The translations under genes and the position numbers were made by a program. From an uncultured Prevotellaceae bacterium (GTDB lineage Bacteria > Bacteroidota > Bacteroidia > Bacteroidales > Muribaculaceae): 32,161 bases of DNA. The stretch covers positions 1 to 32,161 of the forward strand of contig ONJS01000031.1 in NCBI GenBank assembly GCA_900318205.1, read 5' to 3'. Shown one piece after another: positions 24,427 through 32,071 of the stretch; positions within the stretch are counted from its first letter, which is position 1, and each line of letters opens with the position of its first letter. The notes under the pieces are model-generated. The model saw only the letters and a list, made by a program, of their open reading frames with translations. It ran no database searches and was not told the DNA's origin.

Positions 24427-24951
24427 ATGAAAAGTTATCTGGAAATCAAGGTGCCTATATCCTTTGACGATTATTGGTTCCGGGAGTTAAGAGACCTGTT
24501 GTATGGTGTAGATATACGCTGGCAACGGGGTTATTACCACATCACGATGGCGTTTTTGGATTTCGCCCCCGACAACGTAAATATGCGCCCAGAACTAAGC
24601 GAAATACTGGGCGATGCAGTGGCGCCGGTCATCACCTTCGACACGCTTGACGCTTTTGCGTCTGGTCCTCACAGGCAGGTCATCCACCTCACTACCAGTG
24701 ACGTTCCCGAGGATTTCCTGGATTTGGTTGAGGACGTCAGGCAATTCTTCAAGTCAAAAGGCTGTATCATCCAATCCGACTTCCGCCTTCACGTCACCCT
24801 CGGCAGGGTGCAGGACCCGAGGATGAACGTCCACAAACTCAAGGACATCATCAGCCAAGTGGACCTCCCCACCTTCACCCTGGAACTGACCGATATCGAG
24901 TACCGCATCTTCCGAGGAAAATTACTCGGCCTGTGGAAATTGCTGGACTGA
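24427..24951 (+). CDS. 2H phosphoesterase family protein (LigT / 2'-5' RNA ligase-like)
   Basis: A 174-residue cytosolic protein with the two H-x-T motifs that define the 2H superfamily: YYHITMAF (His38, Thr40) and LHVTLGR (His122, Thr124). The spacing of about 84 residues fits a bilobal fold with both motifs lining one active site. Members act on 2',3'-cyclic phosphates, 2'-5'-linked RNA or cyclic nucleotides; the substrate here is not known. Length is typical. It has its own -7 box and stands 39 bp before the first ATG of the following LRR gene. Confidence 0.82.
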   Translation: MKSYLEIKVPISFDDYWFRELRDLLYGVDIRWQRGYYHITMAFLDFAPDNVNMRPELSEILGDAVAPVITFDTLDAFASGPHRQVIHLTTSDVPEDFLDLVEDVRQFFKSKGCIIQSDFRLHVTLGRVQDPRMNVHKLKDIISQVDLPTFTLELTDIEYRIFRGKLLGLWKLLD

Positions 24952-24990
24952 TGATGCAAGATTTCAGCTTCATTGGGTTTATATATTAGA

Positions 24991-26931
24991 ATGAAATACT
25001 ACTATATGAACACGACAAAGAAACTGATGACGTCGCTGCTAGCCCTCATAGCAGCGCATTCAGCCTTGGCTTATGACTTCGAGGTTGACGGACTATATTA
25101 TAACATCAACGTTGATTCCACCTTGACTGTCACACGTGGTTTAGAAAAATATAGCGGAGACATCATCATACCTAATACGGTTGTGCATGATGGCAAAACC
25201 TATACAGTGTCAGATATTGGTTACGCTGCTTTTGCTTCTTCTGATGATTTGACCAGTGTTGTGATGGGTGATTCCATTAAACATATTATCAGTGATTCGT
25301 TTTCTGGCAGCAAGAATCTGAAAAATGTCACACTTAATAAGTCGGTGTTAACGATTGGCTCTTATGCATTCGCTGGCTGCTCATCTTTGACCCAGTTTAC
25401 TATTCCCGATGCAGTCACTAAAATCAACGAGGGTACTTTTATGGGTTGCAGCAGCCTGGCATCGGTAACCATAGGTGATGGAGTTACAGCAATTGGATAC
25501 ATGTCGTTCAGCGATTGTAGTTGTCTATCAGAAATCAATTTTGGAAGAAGTGTGGCTTGCATTGGGGAAGATGCATTTAATAATTGCACTGGCTTGACAA
25601 GGGTTAATATCAAGGATTTGACAGCATGGTGCCACATCGATTTTGCTATCAGTGCGCTTGCCAACCCTCTTTATTATGCTCATCATCTTTTCCTGGAAGG
25701 TCAGGAAATTACTGATCTCACTATTCCGGAAACCATCACCCGCATCGGCAATCTCACATTCAATGGATGCAGTGGATTGACTAGTGTTGATTTGGGCAAC
25801 GTCACTTCAATTGGTTATGCGTCTTTTTCGAGTTGTTCGGGTTTAAAATCGATTGACTTCGGGGAAACTGTCACGACTATTGAGAACTCCGCGTTCAGTA
25901 ATTGCAGTGGCTTGACGGAACTCACCTTTCCCTGCTCGATAACTTCAATCGAGGAATATGCATTCTATGACTGCGATAATGTGACAAGTGTACAATGCCT
26001 ATCAGTTATTCCTCCAGAATTGCAAGGTTCGCATACATTCAGTTACATTTGCTATCGAAATGCGACACTGACTGTACCCAAAAACTCCATTGTTTCCTAC
26101 AAAGCATCTATTTACTGGAGGCAATTCAAAAAAATAGTTGAATCTGAATTCTGTGATGGCGTGCCTGGCGATGTAAACGGTGACGGTGAGGTCAATATAG
26201 CAGATATTAACGCCGTTATCGACATCATCCTTTCGGGTGAACCGGCATTGTGTGGTGACGTGAACGGCGACGGCGGGGTCAATATCTCCGACGTCAATGC
26301 CATTATTGACATCATTCTAGGCGGAGGCACCTCCACCCCAAATGACCACGAATGGGTTGACTTGGGACTGCCTAGCGGCACGCTGTGGGCAACCTGCAAC
26401 GTCGGTGCCAGTAGCCCCGAGGAATACGGTGACTATTTCGCTTGGGGCGAGATTGAGCCTAAAGAGGTCTATGATTGGAGCACTTACAAGTGGTGCAATG
26501 GTACTGCTGACACGTTTACGAAATACTGCGATAACGCCTACTATGGTTCTGTTGACAACAAGATGGTGTTGGATTCCGAGGATGATGCGGCATACATGAA
26601 CTGGGGTCCAGAGTGGTGCACTCCAACCATGAATCAAATAGAGGAATTATGCAATTACTGCAGCATCCAATGGACTATAAGAAACGAGGTAAATGGCCGG
26701 TTGTTCACAGGTCCCAACGGAAAAACATTGTTCTTGCCCGCTGCAGGCTACCGTTGGAATAGTTCCCTCATCACTGAAGGTTCGCGCGGCTATTTTTGGT
26801 CAAACGCGCTTGTCTCCGTAATCCCGGACAGTGCTTTAGCTATGGCCTTTTTCCCTGACGGCGTGCACATATACAGCAGTAACTACCGTAGCATCGGTAT
26901 GACTGTCCGTGCCGTGCGTGTGCAACAGTAG
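24991..26931 (+). CDS. LRR-dockerin-FISUMP mosaic secreted protein
   Basis: About 646 residues from the ATG at 24991; an ATG at 25006 gives a cleaner signal peptide (MNTTKKLMTSLLALIAAHSA), and a TTG at 24973 is unlikely. Three units follow. LRR_5/BspA repeats run from about residue 50 to 375 (CSSLTQFTIPDAVTKINEGT, CSGLTSVDLGNVTSIGYASF). A two-repeat type I dockerin spans about 388-443 (GDVNGDGEVNIADINAVIDI and GDVNGDGGVNISDVNAIIDI). The last about 195 residues start with HEWVDLGLPSGTLWATCNVG and contain YFAWGE and YFWSNAL: the Fibrobacter succinogenes major paralogous (FISUMP) domain. Dockerins are normally terminal, so an internal one followed by FISUMP is notable. It is probably a surface or adhesion protein with unknown ligand. 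Confidence 0.88.
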   Translation: MKYYYMNTTKKLMTSLLALIAAHSALAYDFEVDGLYYNINVDSTLTVTRGLEKYSGDIIIPNTVVHDGKTYTVSDIGYAAFASSDDLTSVVMGDSIKHIISDSFSGSKNLKNVTLNKSVLTIGSYAFAGCSSLTQFTIPDAVTKINEGTFMGCSSLASVTIGDGVTAIGYMSFSDCSCLSEINFGRSVACIGEDAFNNCTGLTRVNIKDLTAWCHIDFAISALANPLYYAHHLFLEGQEITDLTIPETITRIGNLTFNGCSGLTSVDLGNVTSIGYASFSSCSGLKSIDFGETVTTIENSAFSNCSGLTELTFPCSITSIEEYAFYDCDNVTSVQCLSVIPPELQGSHTFSYICYRNATLTVPKNSIVSYKASIYWRQFKKIVESEFCDGVPGDVNGDGEVNIADINAVIDIILSGEPALCGDVNGDGGVNISDVNAIIDIILGGGTSTPNDHEWVDLGLPSGTLWATCNVGASSPEEYGDYFAWGEIEPKEVYDWSTYKWCNGTADTFTKYCDNAYYGSVDNKMVLDSEDDAAYMNWGPEWCTPTMNQIEELCNYCSIQWTIRNEVNGRLFTGPNGKTLFLPAAGYRWNSSLITEGSRGYFWSNALVSVIPDSALAMAFFPDGVHIYSSNYRSIGMTVRAVRVQQ

Positions 26932-26990
26932 GAAAAATAGGGAGGGCTCTTTCGCTAGATTTTTACAAACACAATAAAACAAGATATCGC

Positions 26991-28031
26991 ATGAATACGA
27001 TAAGGAAACTGATGGCGCTGCTGCTGGTGATGCTAGCGCTGACGGCTTGCCACAATGATGAACCTGATGAGCCTGAAGGACCTGATTTCCCTACAGTTGT
27101 CACATCGGATAATCTCTATCTGGCCGTCATTAATAACATGGACGGAGGAGACCTGGTGCTGACAGCCCAGGGCGATACCATCTACCAATGCGCGCCGAAC
27201 ACGATGCTTGAACGTCTCATCGCCGAAGGTAGCGACTGGTATGCAATGTTCTACGACCCAGAGGGATCCGGTATCATCAAGAACGGGCAAGTTGTTTATA
27301 AGACAACTACCGAAACCATCTACGACCTGTTTATTGAGGACGGCAACATCTACACACTGCAGGACAGCTGCAGTGAAGACCTGTACCAAGAATGGGTTTA
27401 CAAAAACTTCGAACGCATCTACGCGTTGCCGACCGAGAAGTTTGTTTCTGTAAATATGGATGTTGAAAACGGCAACGTCTTTCTGACTGCCGTCCATTAT
27501 GAGACAGCCGTCTATTGGCACAACGGCGAATTCGTTGACCTGCCTGGGGTGGAAGGTCCTATTCATTATGGCTTTATCGACAAGGAGGGCGACGACCTGC
27601 TAGTGGGAATCTTTGAGGATAAAAACAGCAAGCAGGGTTATTGGCTCAACGGCACTTATACCCCGTTGAACGCCATGCACATGACACAAGCCAAACTGAT
27701 CGGTGGCAAACCTTATATCATTGGAGAACGTGTGACTGGCCAAGTCGGCAACGTGCAACAGACAACTGCAATTGCGGTGATTGACGGCCAGGAACAGATG
27801 TTGAACGGCTCGCGTACCAGAAAACTGATTAACCACAGCAATGACGTCTATATCCTTGTTGACGGGGGCAAGAACAGTGCAAAATCCCGTGTCTACAAGA
27901 ACATGAACGAAATCGGATTGGGTTACATCAAGATTTATGATGAGACCTACAGGAAGAAGTATGGCGACAGCATTTTCTTGGCAGAACTGCAGATCAGGGA
28001 CATCGCTTACATTGAGACTAACCAACAATAA
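26991..28031 (+). CDS. lipoprotein of unknown function, propeller-like
   Basis: A 346-residue protein. The lipobox LTAC (signal peptide MNTIRKLMALLLVMLALTAC) indicates lipidation at Cys20, followed by an acidic stretch (HNDEPDEPEGPDFP) that in Bacteroidota favours export to the cell surface. The rest is a series of about 45-residue units with aromatic and Asp-rich strands (DNLYLAVINNMDGGDLVLTA, GNVFLTAVHYETAVYWHNGE, GDDLLVGIFEDKNSKQGYWL), which looks like a beta-propeller. I do not recognise the family. It lies 59 bp after the LRR mosaic gene and about 26 bp before the serpin reading frame, so it may be co-transcribed with both. Confidence 0.7.
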   Translation: MNTIRKLMALLLVMLALTACHNDEPDEPEGPDFPTVVTSDNLYLAVINNMDGGDLVLTAQGDTIYQCAPNTMLERLIAEGSDWYAMFYDPEGSGIIKNGQVVYKTTTETIYDLFIEDGNIYTLQDSCSEDLYQEWVYKNFERIYALPTEKFVSVNMDVENGNVFLTAVHYETAVYWHNGEFVDLPGVEGPIHYGFIDKEGDDLLVGIFEDKNSKQGYWLNGTYTPLNAMHMTQAKLIGGKPYIIGERVTGQVGNVQQTTAIAVIDGQEQMLNGSRTRKLINHSNDVYILVDGGKNSAKSRVYKNMNEIGLGYIKIYDETYRKKYGDSIFLAELQIRDIAYIETNQQ

Positions 28032-28108
28032 ATAAATGACATTTAATCAATTAAGTTATAAAACGAACAGGATTACTGTTTTTTGGAGTCATCACGCTCT
28101 TATTCATA

Positions 28109-29317
28109 GTGACCATGGCATCTTGTACCAGTGAGGATGGTGACGTCGTTTACATGCTGCCTGGGCGCAAATACATCCAACTCAGCGAGGAGCAGAAGCA
28201 GATGCGCGACAACAACAACGAATTTGCTTGGCGACTGTTCCAGACCATGCAGGAACTAAAGGGAGACAGCAGCACAGTGCTATCGCCCATCAGCGTGACC
28301 TATTTGCTGGGAATGCTCAATGCCGGGGCTGCGGGTACCACACGTGACGAAATCACCAATGTGTTGGGATTTGGCAATGATCCTGAGGCAGTGAACGAGT
28401 ACTGCAAGAAGATGATTGACGAAGCGCCAAATGTCGATCCTGCGGCAACTGTGAAAATCGCCAACAGTATCTATGTCAATTCCACTTGGGGGTTGAGCCT
28501 GCTCAAGCAATATGTCAATGACATGAAGAACTACTACAACGCTCAGATTGACGCGCTGGACTTCACCAAAAGCAGCACACTGGACAAGATCAACAGTTGG
28601 TGCTCCAAGAACACCAACGGCATGATTCCGAGCATCCTTGACGAAATCAATCCCAGTGCCGCGATGTACCTGCTGAACGCCATCTACTTCAATGCCGACT
28701 GGACTGAGAAATTTGACGTGAACGACACCCGCAATTCAAGTTTCACACTGCCCGACGGATCCATCGTGACACAACCCCTCATGCACCGCAAGGCTATAGC
28801 ACAGGTCTGCGAGAGCGACTTGTGCTCAATGTTGCGCATTCCCTTTGGCAGCAGCGCTTACAGCATGTATGTCATGCTGCCTGCCGAGGATAAAACCACA
28901 AGCGAACTCATCCAGGAAATGAGTCAGCAGTCTTTGACCGACCACCTGAATGCCGTCAACATGACCGCTCACGTGGTAGATATCCTCATGCCTAAGTTTG
29001 AAATCGTGAGCAATATAAATCTTATAGATGTCCTTCAACCCATGGGCATTAATTCAGCGTTCACCACCAGTGCCGACTTCTCTAACATGTCCAATACCAG
29101 GCTGTATGTGTCAATGATGAGACAGAAAGCAAAAATAGAAGTCAACGAGGAGGGCGCCAAGGCATCGGCCGTCAGCATCGCCGAGATGGATGTTGTATCC
29201 GCCGGACCCGAGGAATACCAGAAATCTGAGTTCCATGCCACCCGACCCTTCCTGTATTTCATCCTGGAGGAGAGCACCCATAGCATCTTCTTTATCGGCA
29301 CCTACTGCGGTAACTAA
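28109..29317 (+). CDS. serpin family protease inhibitor, lipoprotein with damaged start
   Basis: A full-length serpin domain of about 385 residues (NNEFAWRLFQTMQELKGDSS, NAIYFNADWTEKF, LMHRKAIAQV, the conserved end PFLYFILEESTHSIFFIGTY). The hinge EEGAKASAVS keeps small residues at P14-P8, as inhibitory serpins do. Counting from the hinge Gly as P15 puts P1 at Val and P1' at Ser, which would favour elastase-like proteases, but the loop is about six residues longer on the P' side, so this is tentative. The listed start is GTG 28109. However, a complete lipoprotein signal peptide (KRTGLLFFGVITLLFIVT then MASC) is encoded in frame from 28061, preceded by ATA (28058-28060) where ATG is expected. 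It lies 26 bp after the lipoprotein gene. Bacterial serpins of gut commensals can block host proteases. Confidence 0.85.
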   Translation: MTMASCTSEDGDVVYMLPGRKYIQLSEEQKQMRDNNNEFAWRLFQTMQELKGDSSTVLSPISVTYLLGMLNAGAAGTTRDEITNVLGFGNDPEAVNEYCKKMIDEAPNVDPAATVKIANSIYVNSTWGLSLLKQYVNDMKNYYNAQIDALDFTKSSTLDKINSWCSKNTNGMIPSILDEINPSAAMYLLNAIYFNADWTEKFDVNDTRNSSFTLPDGSIVTQPLMHRKAIAQVCESDLCSMLRIPFGSSAYSMYVMLPAEDKTTSELIQEMSQQSLTDHLNAVNMTAHVVDILMPKFEIVSNINLIDVLQPMGINSAFTTSADFSNMSNTRLYVSMMRQKAKIEVNEEGAKASAVSIAEMDVVSAGPEEYQKSEFHATRPFLYFILEESTHSIFFIGTYCGN

Positions 29318-29350
29318 ACTGAAAGAAAACTTTCTTGAAAAAAGATTGAA

Positions 29351-29387
29351 TTTTTTGCCGCTATTCCAAAAAATGGTTGTATCTTTG
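29351..29387 (+). promoter_or_regulatory. promoter of rpsO
   Basis: TTTTTTG at 29351-29357, a 22-bp spacer and TATCTTTG at 29380-29387 fit a slightly long-spaced Bacteroidota promoter. The leader to ATG 29427 is about 35 nt. Confidence 0.55.
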
Positions 29388-29426
29388 CACCGCTTTTTGA
29401 AAATAATTTTTTAATAACTAATTGTA

Positions 29427-29650
29427 ATGTACTTAGATTCAGAGAAAAAGAAAGAGATCTTTGGCACTTACGGCAAAAGCAATACTGACACTGGTTCTCC
29501 CGAGGCCCAGATAGGAAGGATCATACGACTCAGCGTTCGTTGAAGATGCTCGTTGGTAAGCGTCGCAAATTGCTCGATTACCTGATGCGCAAAGACATCA
29601 ACCGCTACCGCGCTCTCATCGCTAAGAAGGAACTCGGTATCCGCAAGTAA
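29427..29650 (+). pseudogene. rpsO: ribosomal protein S15 with 52-nt internal deletion
   Basis: The first 29 codons read as S15 (MYLDSEKKKEIFGTYGKSNT then DTGSPEAQI). From 29516, one frame over, the rest of S15 follows without interruption ([20 protein letters not shown] to LGIRK) to TAA 29648-29650. Compared with E. coli S15, 18 residues between Q-I/V and KDH are missing; two bases (GG) of the lost part remain, so 52 nt are absent and the frame is broken. As written, translation stops at TGA 29541-29543 after 38 codons. The lost part includes the conserved 16S-rRNA-binding His residues of helices 2-3. Promoter, start and terminator are intact. S15 is normally single-copy, so an assembly error or recent deletion is more likely than tolerated loss. 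Full length would be 91 residues. Confidence 0.88.
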
Positions 29651-29680
29651 TCCTCAACGACGAGAAAACTCATCAATCAA

Positions 29681-29722
29681 ACACCGCCGCACTGCGAGAG
29701 TGCGACGGTGTTCTGTTTTTTT
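29681..29722 (+). terminator. intrinsic terminator after rpsO
   Basis: Stem ACACCG/CGGTGT plus CGCACT/AGTGCG with one mismatched pair between them, loop GCGAG, then TCTG and seven T. It fits the end of rpsO; the HD-domain gene is convergent. Confidence 0.8.
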
Positions 29723-29785
29723 ATCAAGGCAAGTATTGTCCAGTAGCCCTATCGTCGTGTTGTGCGAGCCACAGGCTCGTAAAAA

Positions 29786-30352
29786 TCACAGCTCAGCAGG
29801 GTCACCGAACAACGCCACCAGTTCTTCAAAGCGCTGGAGCGTATCGCCCCCGAACTTGGCCAGCGACTGGCGGGCACGATCCAGGGTCTTAGGCTCTTCG
29901 TCGATGCGGCTCTTGGAAAAGAATTTGTCGGCATAGCAGACGACCTTCTCTTCGAGGCTCTCAGGCAACAAGTCACGCGGCGGGTCGATGGGCAAGTGTT
30001 GTGCAATGATTTCGGCAGCGGTGATACCGGCGCCCGTGTGACGCTCACACACCCTGCCATGGCGGAACAACCCCATTCCGTCAAGCATTTTGCGCCCCAG
30101 GATACCATGCAGGATATAGGGCTCAGTGCCGTGACAGTGGATGCCAGGCGCATCGGTGCGGCACATGCCGATATCATGCAGCATAGCAGCCTCCTCAACA
30201 AACTCGATGTCGATGGGCGTACCCTTGTCAATGAGGCGCTGACTCAAAGCCACCGCCATGTCGGCAACCCGGCGGCTATGAGAAACCAACACCCGGTAAT
30301 CATCATTACCGGGTGTATAGTATCTTTCAATAATGGATAGGCAATCAAGCAT
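29786..30352 (-). CDS. HD-domain phosphohydrolase-like protein
   Basis: A 188-residue protein from ATG 30352 (an ATG at 30364 would add four residues inside the ilvE end). The HD superfamily motifs are present: His25 (VSHSRRVADMAVALS), His59-Asp60 (EEAAMLHDIGMCRTD), then HGTEPYILHGILGRKMLDGM and HTGAGITAAEI, where further metal-binding His residues sit, and a later Asp (YADKFFSK). These proteins are metal-dependent phosphohydrolases on nucleotides or related substrates; members of this small bacterial group are mostly uncharacterised. The start lies one base after the ilvE stop (TAA then T then ATG), so it is translated with ilvE. The link between the two functions is unknown. Confidence 0.85.
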   Translation of the reverse strand: MLDCLSIIERYYTPGNDDYRVLVSHSRRVADMAVALSQRLIDKGTPIDIEFVEEAAMLHDIGMCRTDAPGIHCHGTEPYILHGILGRKMLDGMGLFRHGRVCERHTGAGITAAEIIAQHLPIDPPRDLLPESLEEKVVCYADKFFSKSRIDEEPKTLDRARQSLAKFGGDTLQRFEELVALFGDPAEL

Positions 30353-30353
30353 A

Positions 30354-31382
30354 TTAGTCAACAAACACTACCCAGTTGTGCTCATCGGGATAGTCACCCA
30401 TCTGGATAGCACGCAGGCGGTTATACAGAGCGGTCACCTTGGGACCAACCTCACCGTCCTTGCTGATGACATAGTGTACATCATTGTCCATATCAACTAC
30501 CTCGCTGATGGGAGCGGTAACGGCTGCAGTGCCGCACTCGGCTGCCTCGTCGGCCTCGGCAAGTTCCTCCAGGGGGATGGGACGGGCCTCAACCTCCATA
30601 CCCAGGTCACGGGCAATCTGCTGGAGGCTCATGTTGGTAATTGAGGGAAGGATTGAACCCGACTTGGGAGTAATGTAGCTATTGCCCTTGATGATGAAGA
30701 AGTTGGCGGGACCGCACTCATCAAGATACTTCTTCTCCTTGGGATCCAGGAACAAGGCAGCGCTGTAACCGGCAGCCTTGGCACGGGCGGTAGCACCCAT
30801 ACCGGCAGCATAGTTACCACCGACTTTCCAGCGACCGGTACCACAGGGAGCAGCACGGTCATACTCGCGATAAACAGCGACCTTGGTGCAGTGGAAGCCC
30901 TCCTTGAAATACGGGCCCACGGGGGTTACGAAAATGATTACAGTATATTCATCGGCGGGATTCACACCAACGCGGGGCGAGATACCGATCTCGACGGGAC
31001 GCAGGTAGAGTGAGCTGCCACTGCCGTAGGGCGGGATGAAACGCTCATTGAGCTTAACCACCTTCTTGCACATCTCCAGGAAGATGTCCTCGGGCAGCGG
31101 TTCCATCTTGATACCCATGGCGCTATTCTGCAGGCGCTTGGCGTTCTCGTCAGGACGGAACAGACGGATCTTACCATCCTGGCCGCGGAAAGCCTTGAGT
31201 CCCTCAAAGATTTCCTGACCATAGTGCAGACAGCTAGCGGCCATGTGCAGGGTAATAGTCTCGTCCTGGGTGACTTCGATTTCACCCCACTTGCCGTCCT
31301 TGAACGTGCAGCGCACGTTATAGTCGGTCTTCATGTAACCGAAAGGCAGATGTGCCCAATCAATGTTTTCTAAATTAGTCAT
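30354..31382 (-). CDS. ilvE: branched-chain-amino-acid aminotransferase
   Basis: A 342-residue fold-type IV PLP enzyme. The PLP Schiff-base lysine is Lys186 in RWKVGGNYAAG. LHYGQEIFEGLKAFRGQDG, YLRPVEIGISPRVGV and EAAECGTAAVTAPI are the typical motifs, the last holding the PLP phosphate. The longer N-terminus and overall length match the BCAT type II subgroup rather than the shorter E. coli IlvE. It transfers the amino group between glutamate and the keto acids of leucine, isoleucine and valine. The HD-domain gene follows one base after its stop. Upstream (78 bp) is the small T9SS-CTD gene on the same strand; I see no convincing promoter in that gap, so ilvE may be read from the promoter at 31809-31840. 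Confidence 0.95.
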   Translation of the reverse strand: MTNLENIDWAHLPFGYMKTDYNVRCTFKDGKWGEIEVTQDETITLHMAASCLHYGQEIFEGLKAFRGQDGKIRLFRPDENAKRLQNSAMGIKMEPLPEDIFLEMCKKVVKLNERFIPPYGSGSSLYLRPVEIGISPRVGVNPADEYTVIIFVTPVGPYFKEGFHCTKVAVYREYDRAAPCGTGRWKVGGNYAAGMGATARAKAAGYSAALFLDPKEKKYLDECGPANFFIIKGNSYITPKSGSILPSITNMSLQQIARDLGMEVEARPIPLEELAEADEAAECGTAAVTAPISEVVDMDNDVHYVISKDGEVGPKVTALYNRLRAIQMGDYPDEHNWVVFVD

Positions 31383-31460
31383 ACTTTGTTAGTTAAGGTT
31401 ATTAAATGGTTCTTAGTCAAAACAATTTCTTTCTTTATTGATCATGAGACGGCGGTGCAA

Positions 31461-31790
31461 TCAGATGGCCACCTTCTGCGTCATGTTGGCGATACGCACA
31501 AGGTAGATGCCGCGCGTACCCAATCGCAGTTCGGATGTGCCGGGCTGCAACGTAGCCTGTGACACCATCTGCCCCAGGATTGTATAGACGCGCACAGTGA
31601 TGCGCTTGGGCGTCACGATAGTGATCACACCATTGCGCCCATAGATCTCGATACCGTCGCTGGCACGCGGATCATTCCACGTCCTTCCTTGCACCTCACG
31701 GTTGGTCTCACGCCACTGCACCTCAGCCAGAGCCACATTTTCCAGCCCCAGCGTGAGCACAAGTGCCAATATGACCAACAGTCGTTTCAT
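31461..31790 (-). CDS. very small secreted protein consisting mainly of a T9SS-like sorting domain
   Basis: A 109-residue protein. The signal peptide is MKRLLVILALVLTLGLENVA (cut near LAE). About 22 polar residues follow, then a beta-sandwich-like C-terminal domain (about 46-109) with the sorting-domain pattern IEIYGRNGVITIVTPKRITV, RVYTILGQMVSQATLQPGTS, LRLGTRGIYLVRIANMTQKV. The V-Y-x-x-x-G-Q-x-V and G-I-Y-L-V motifs are those of type IX secretion CTDs. There is no room for a cargo domain, so it is either a remnant or a carrier-like protein. It has a strong promoter. A related sorting domain ends the large protein at 1065-3377. Confidence 0.75.
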   Translation of the reverse strand: MKRLLVILALVLTLGLENVALAEVQWRETNREVQGRTWNDPRASDGIEIYGRNGVITIVTPKRITVRVYTILGQMVSQATLQPGTSELRLGTRGIYLVRIANMTQKVAI

Positions 31791-31808
31791 CGTCTCGTAA
31801 TCAATCTA

Positions 31809-31840
31809 CAAAGTTATAACTATTTTTTTGAGCAAACAAA
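31809..31840 (-). promoter_or_regulatory. promoter of the small T9SS-CTD gene
   Basis: Minus strand: TTTG (31840-31837), 20-bp spacer, TAACTTTG (31816-31809). The leader is about 15 nt to ATG 31790. It may also serve ilvE and the HD gene. Confidence 0.7.
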
Positions 31841-31938
31841 CCTTTAAAGAAATTTTTCTTTTTTTCAATAAAATACCCTCTCCCTCAACAATCCACACTC
31901 TTAAAGTACTACAATCCCCCTCTGCTAAAATGATATCC

Positions 31939-32018
31939 ACCCCTCATCATCATCTCCTATTATCTCCTATTACTCCCTATCATCCCAGTTACTCCCATTG
32001 CTCCCATCGCTCCCAGCA
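31939..32018 (-). repeat. degenerate G-rich 9-10 nt repeat after the rRNA operon
   Basis: Read on the minus strand, the tract downstream of the rRNA terminator is a decaying series of TGGGAGCGA, TGGGAGCAA, TGGGAGTAAC, TGGGATGATA, GGGAGTAATA, GGAGATAATA units. No gene lies here. It looks like slippage-derived simple repeat. Confidence 0.5.
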
Positions 32019-32027
32019 GCCCCCAAC

Positions 32028-32067
32028 AAAAAACGAGGGAGCCCCTGTTTGACCAGTGACTCCCCTC
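32028..32067 (-). terminator. probable rRNA operon terminator
   Basis: On the minus strand, a GAGGGGAG segment just after the 5S gene can pair with CTCCCTC, followed by G and six T (A-run at 32028-32033 on the plus strand). The stem has a bulge and a long loop, but position and T-run fit the end of the rRNA transcript. Confidence 0.6.
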
Positions 32068-32071
32068 TTAG

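Noticed and set aside
29759-29785. Hairpin CGAGCCACAGGCTCG as terminator of the HD gene
   Set aside because: On the minus strand the T-run lies before, not after, the stem; on the plus strand it is followed by A, not T.
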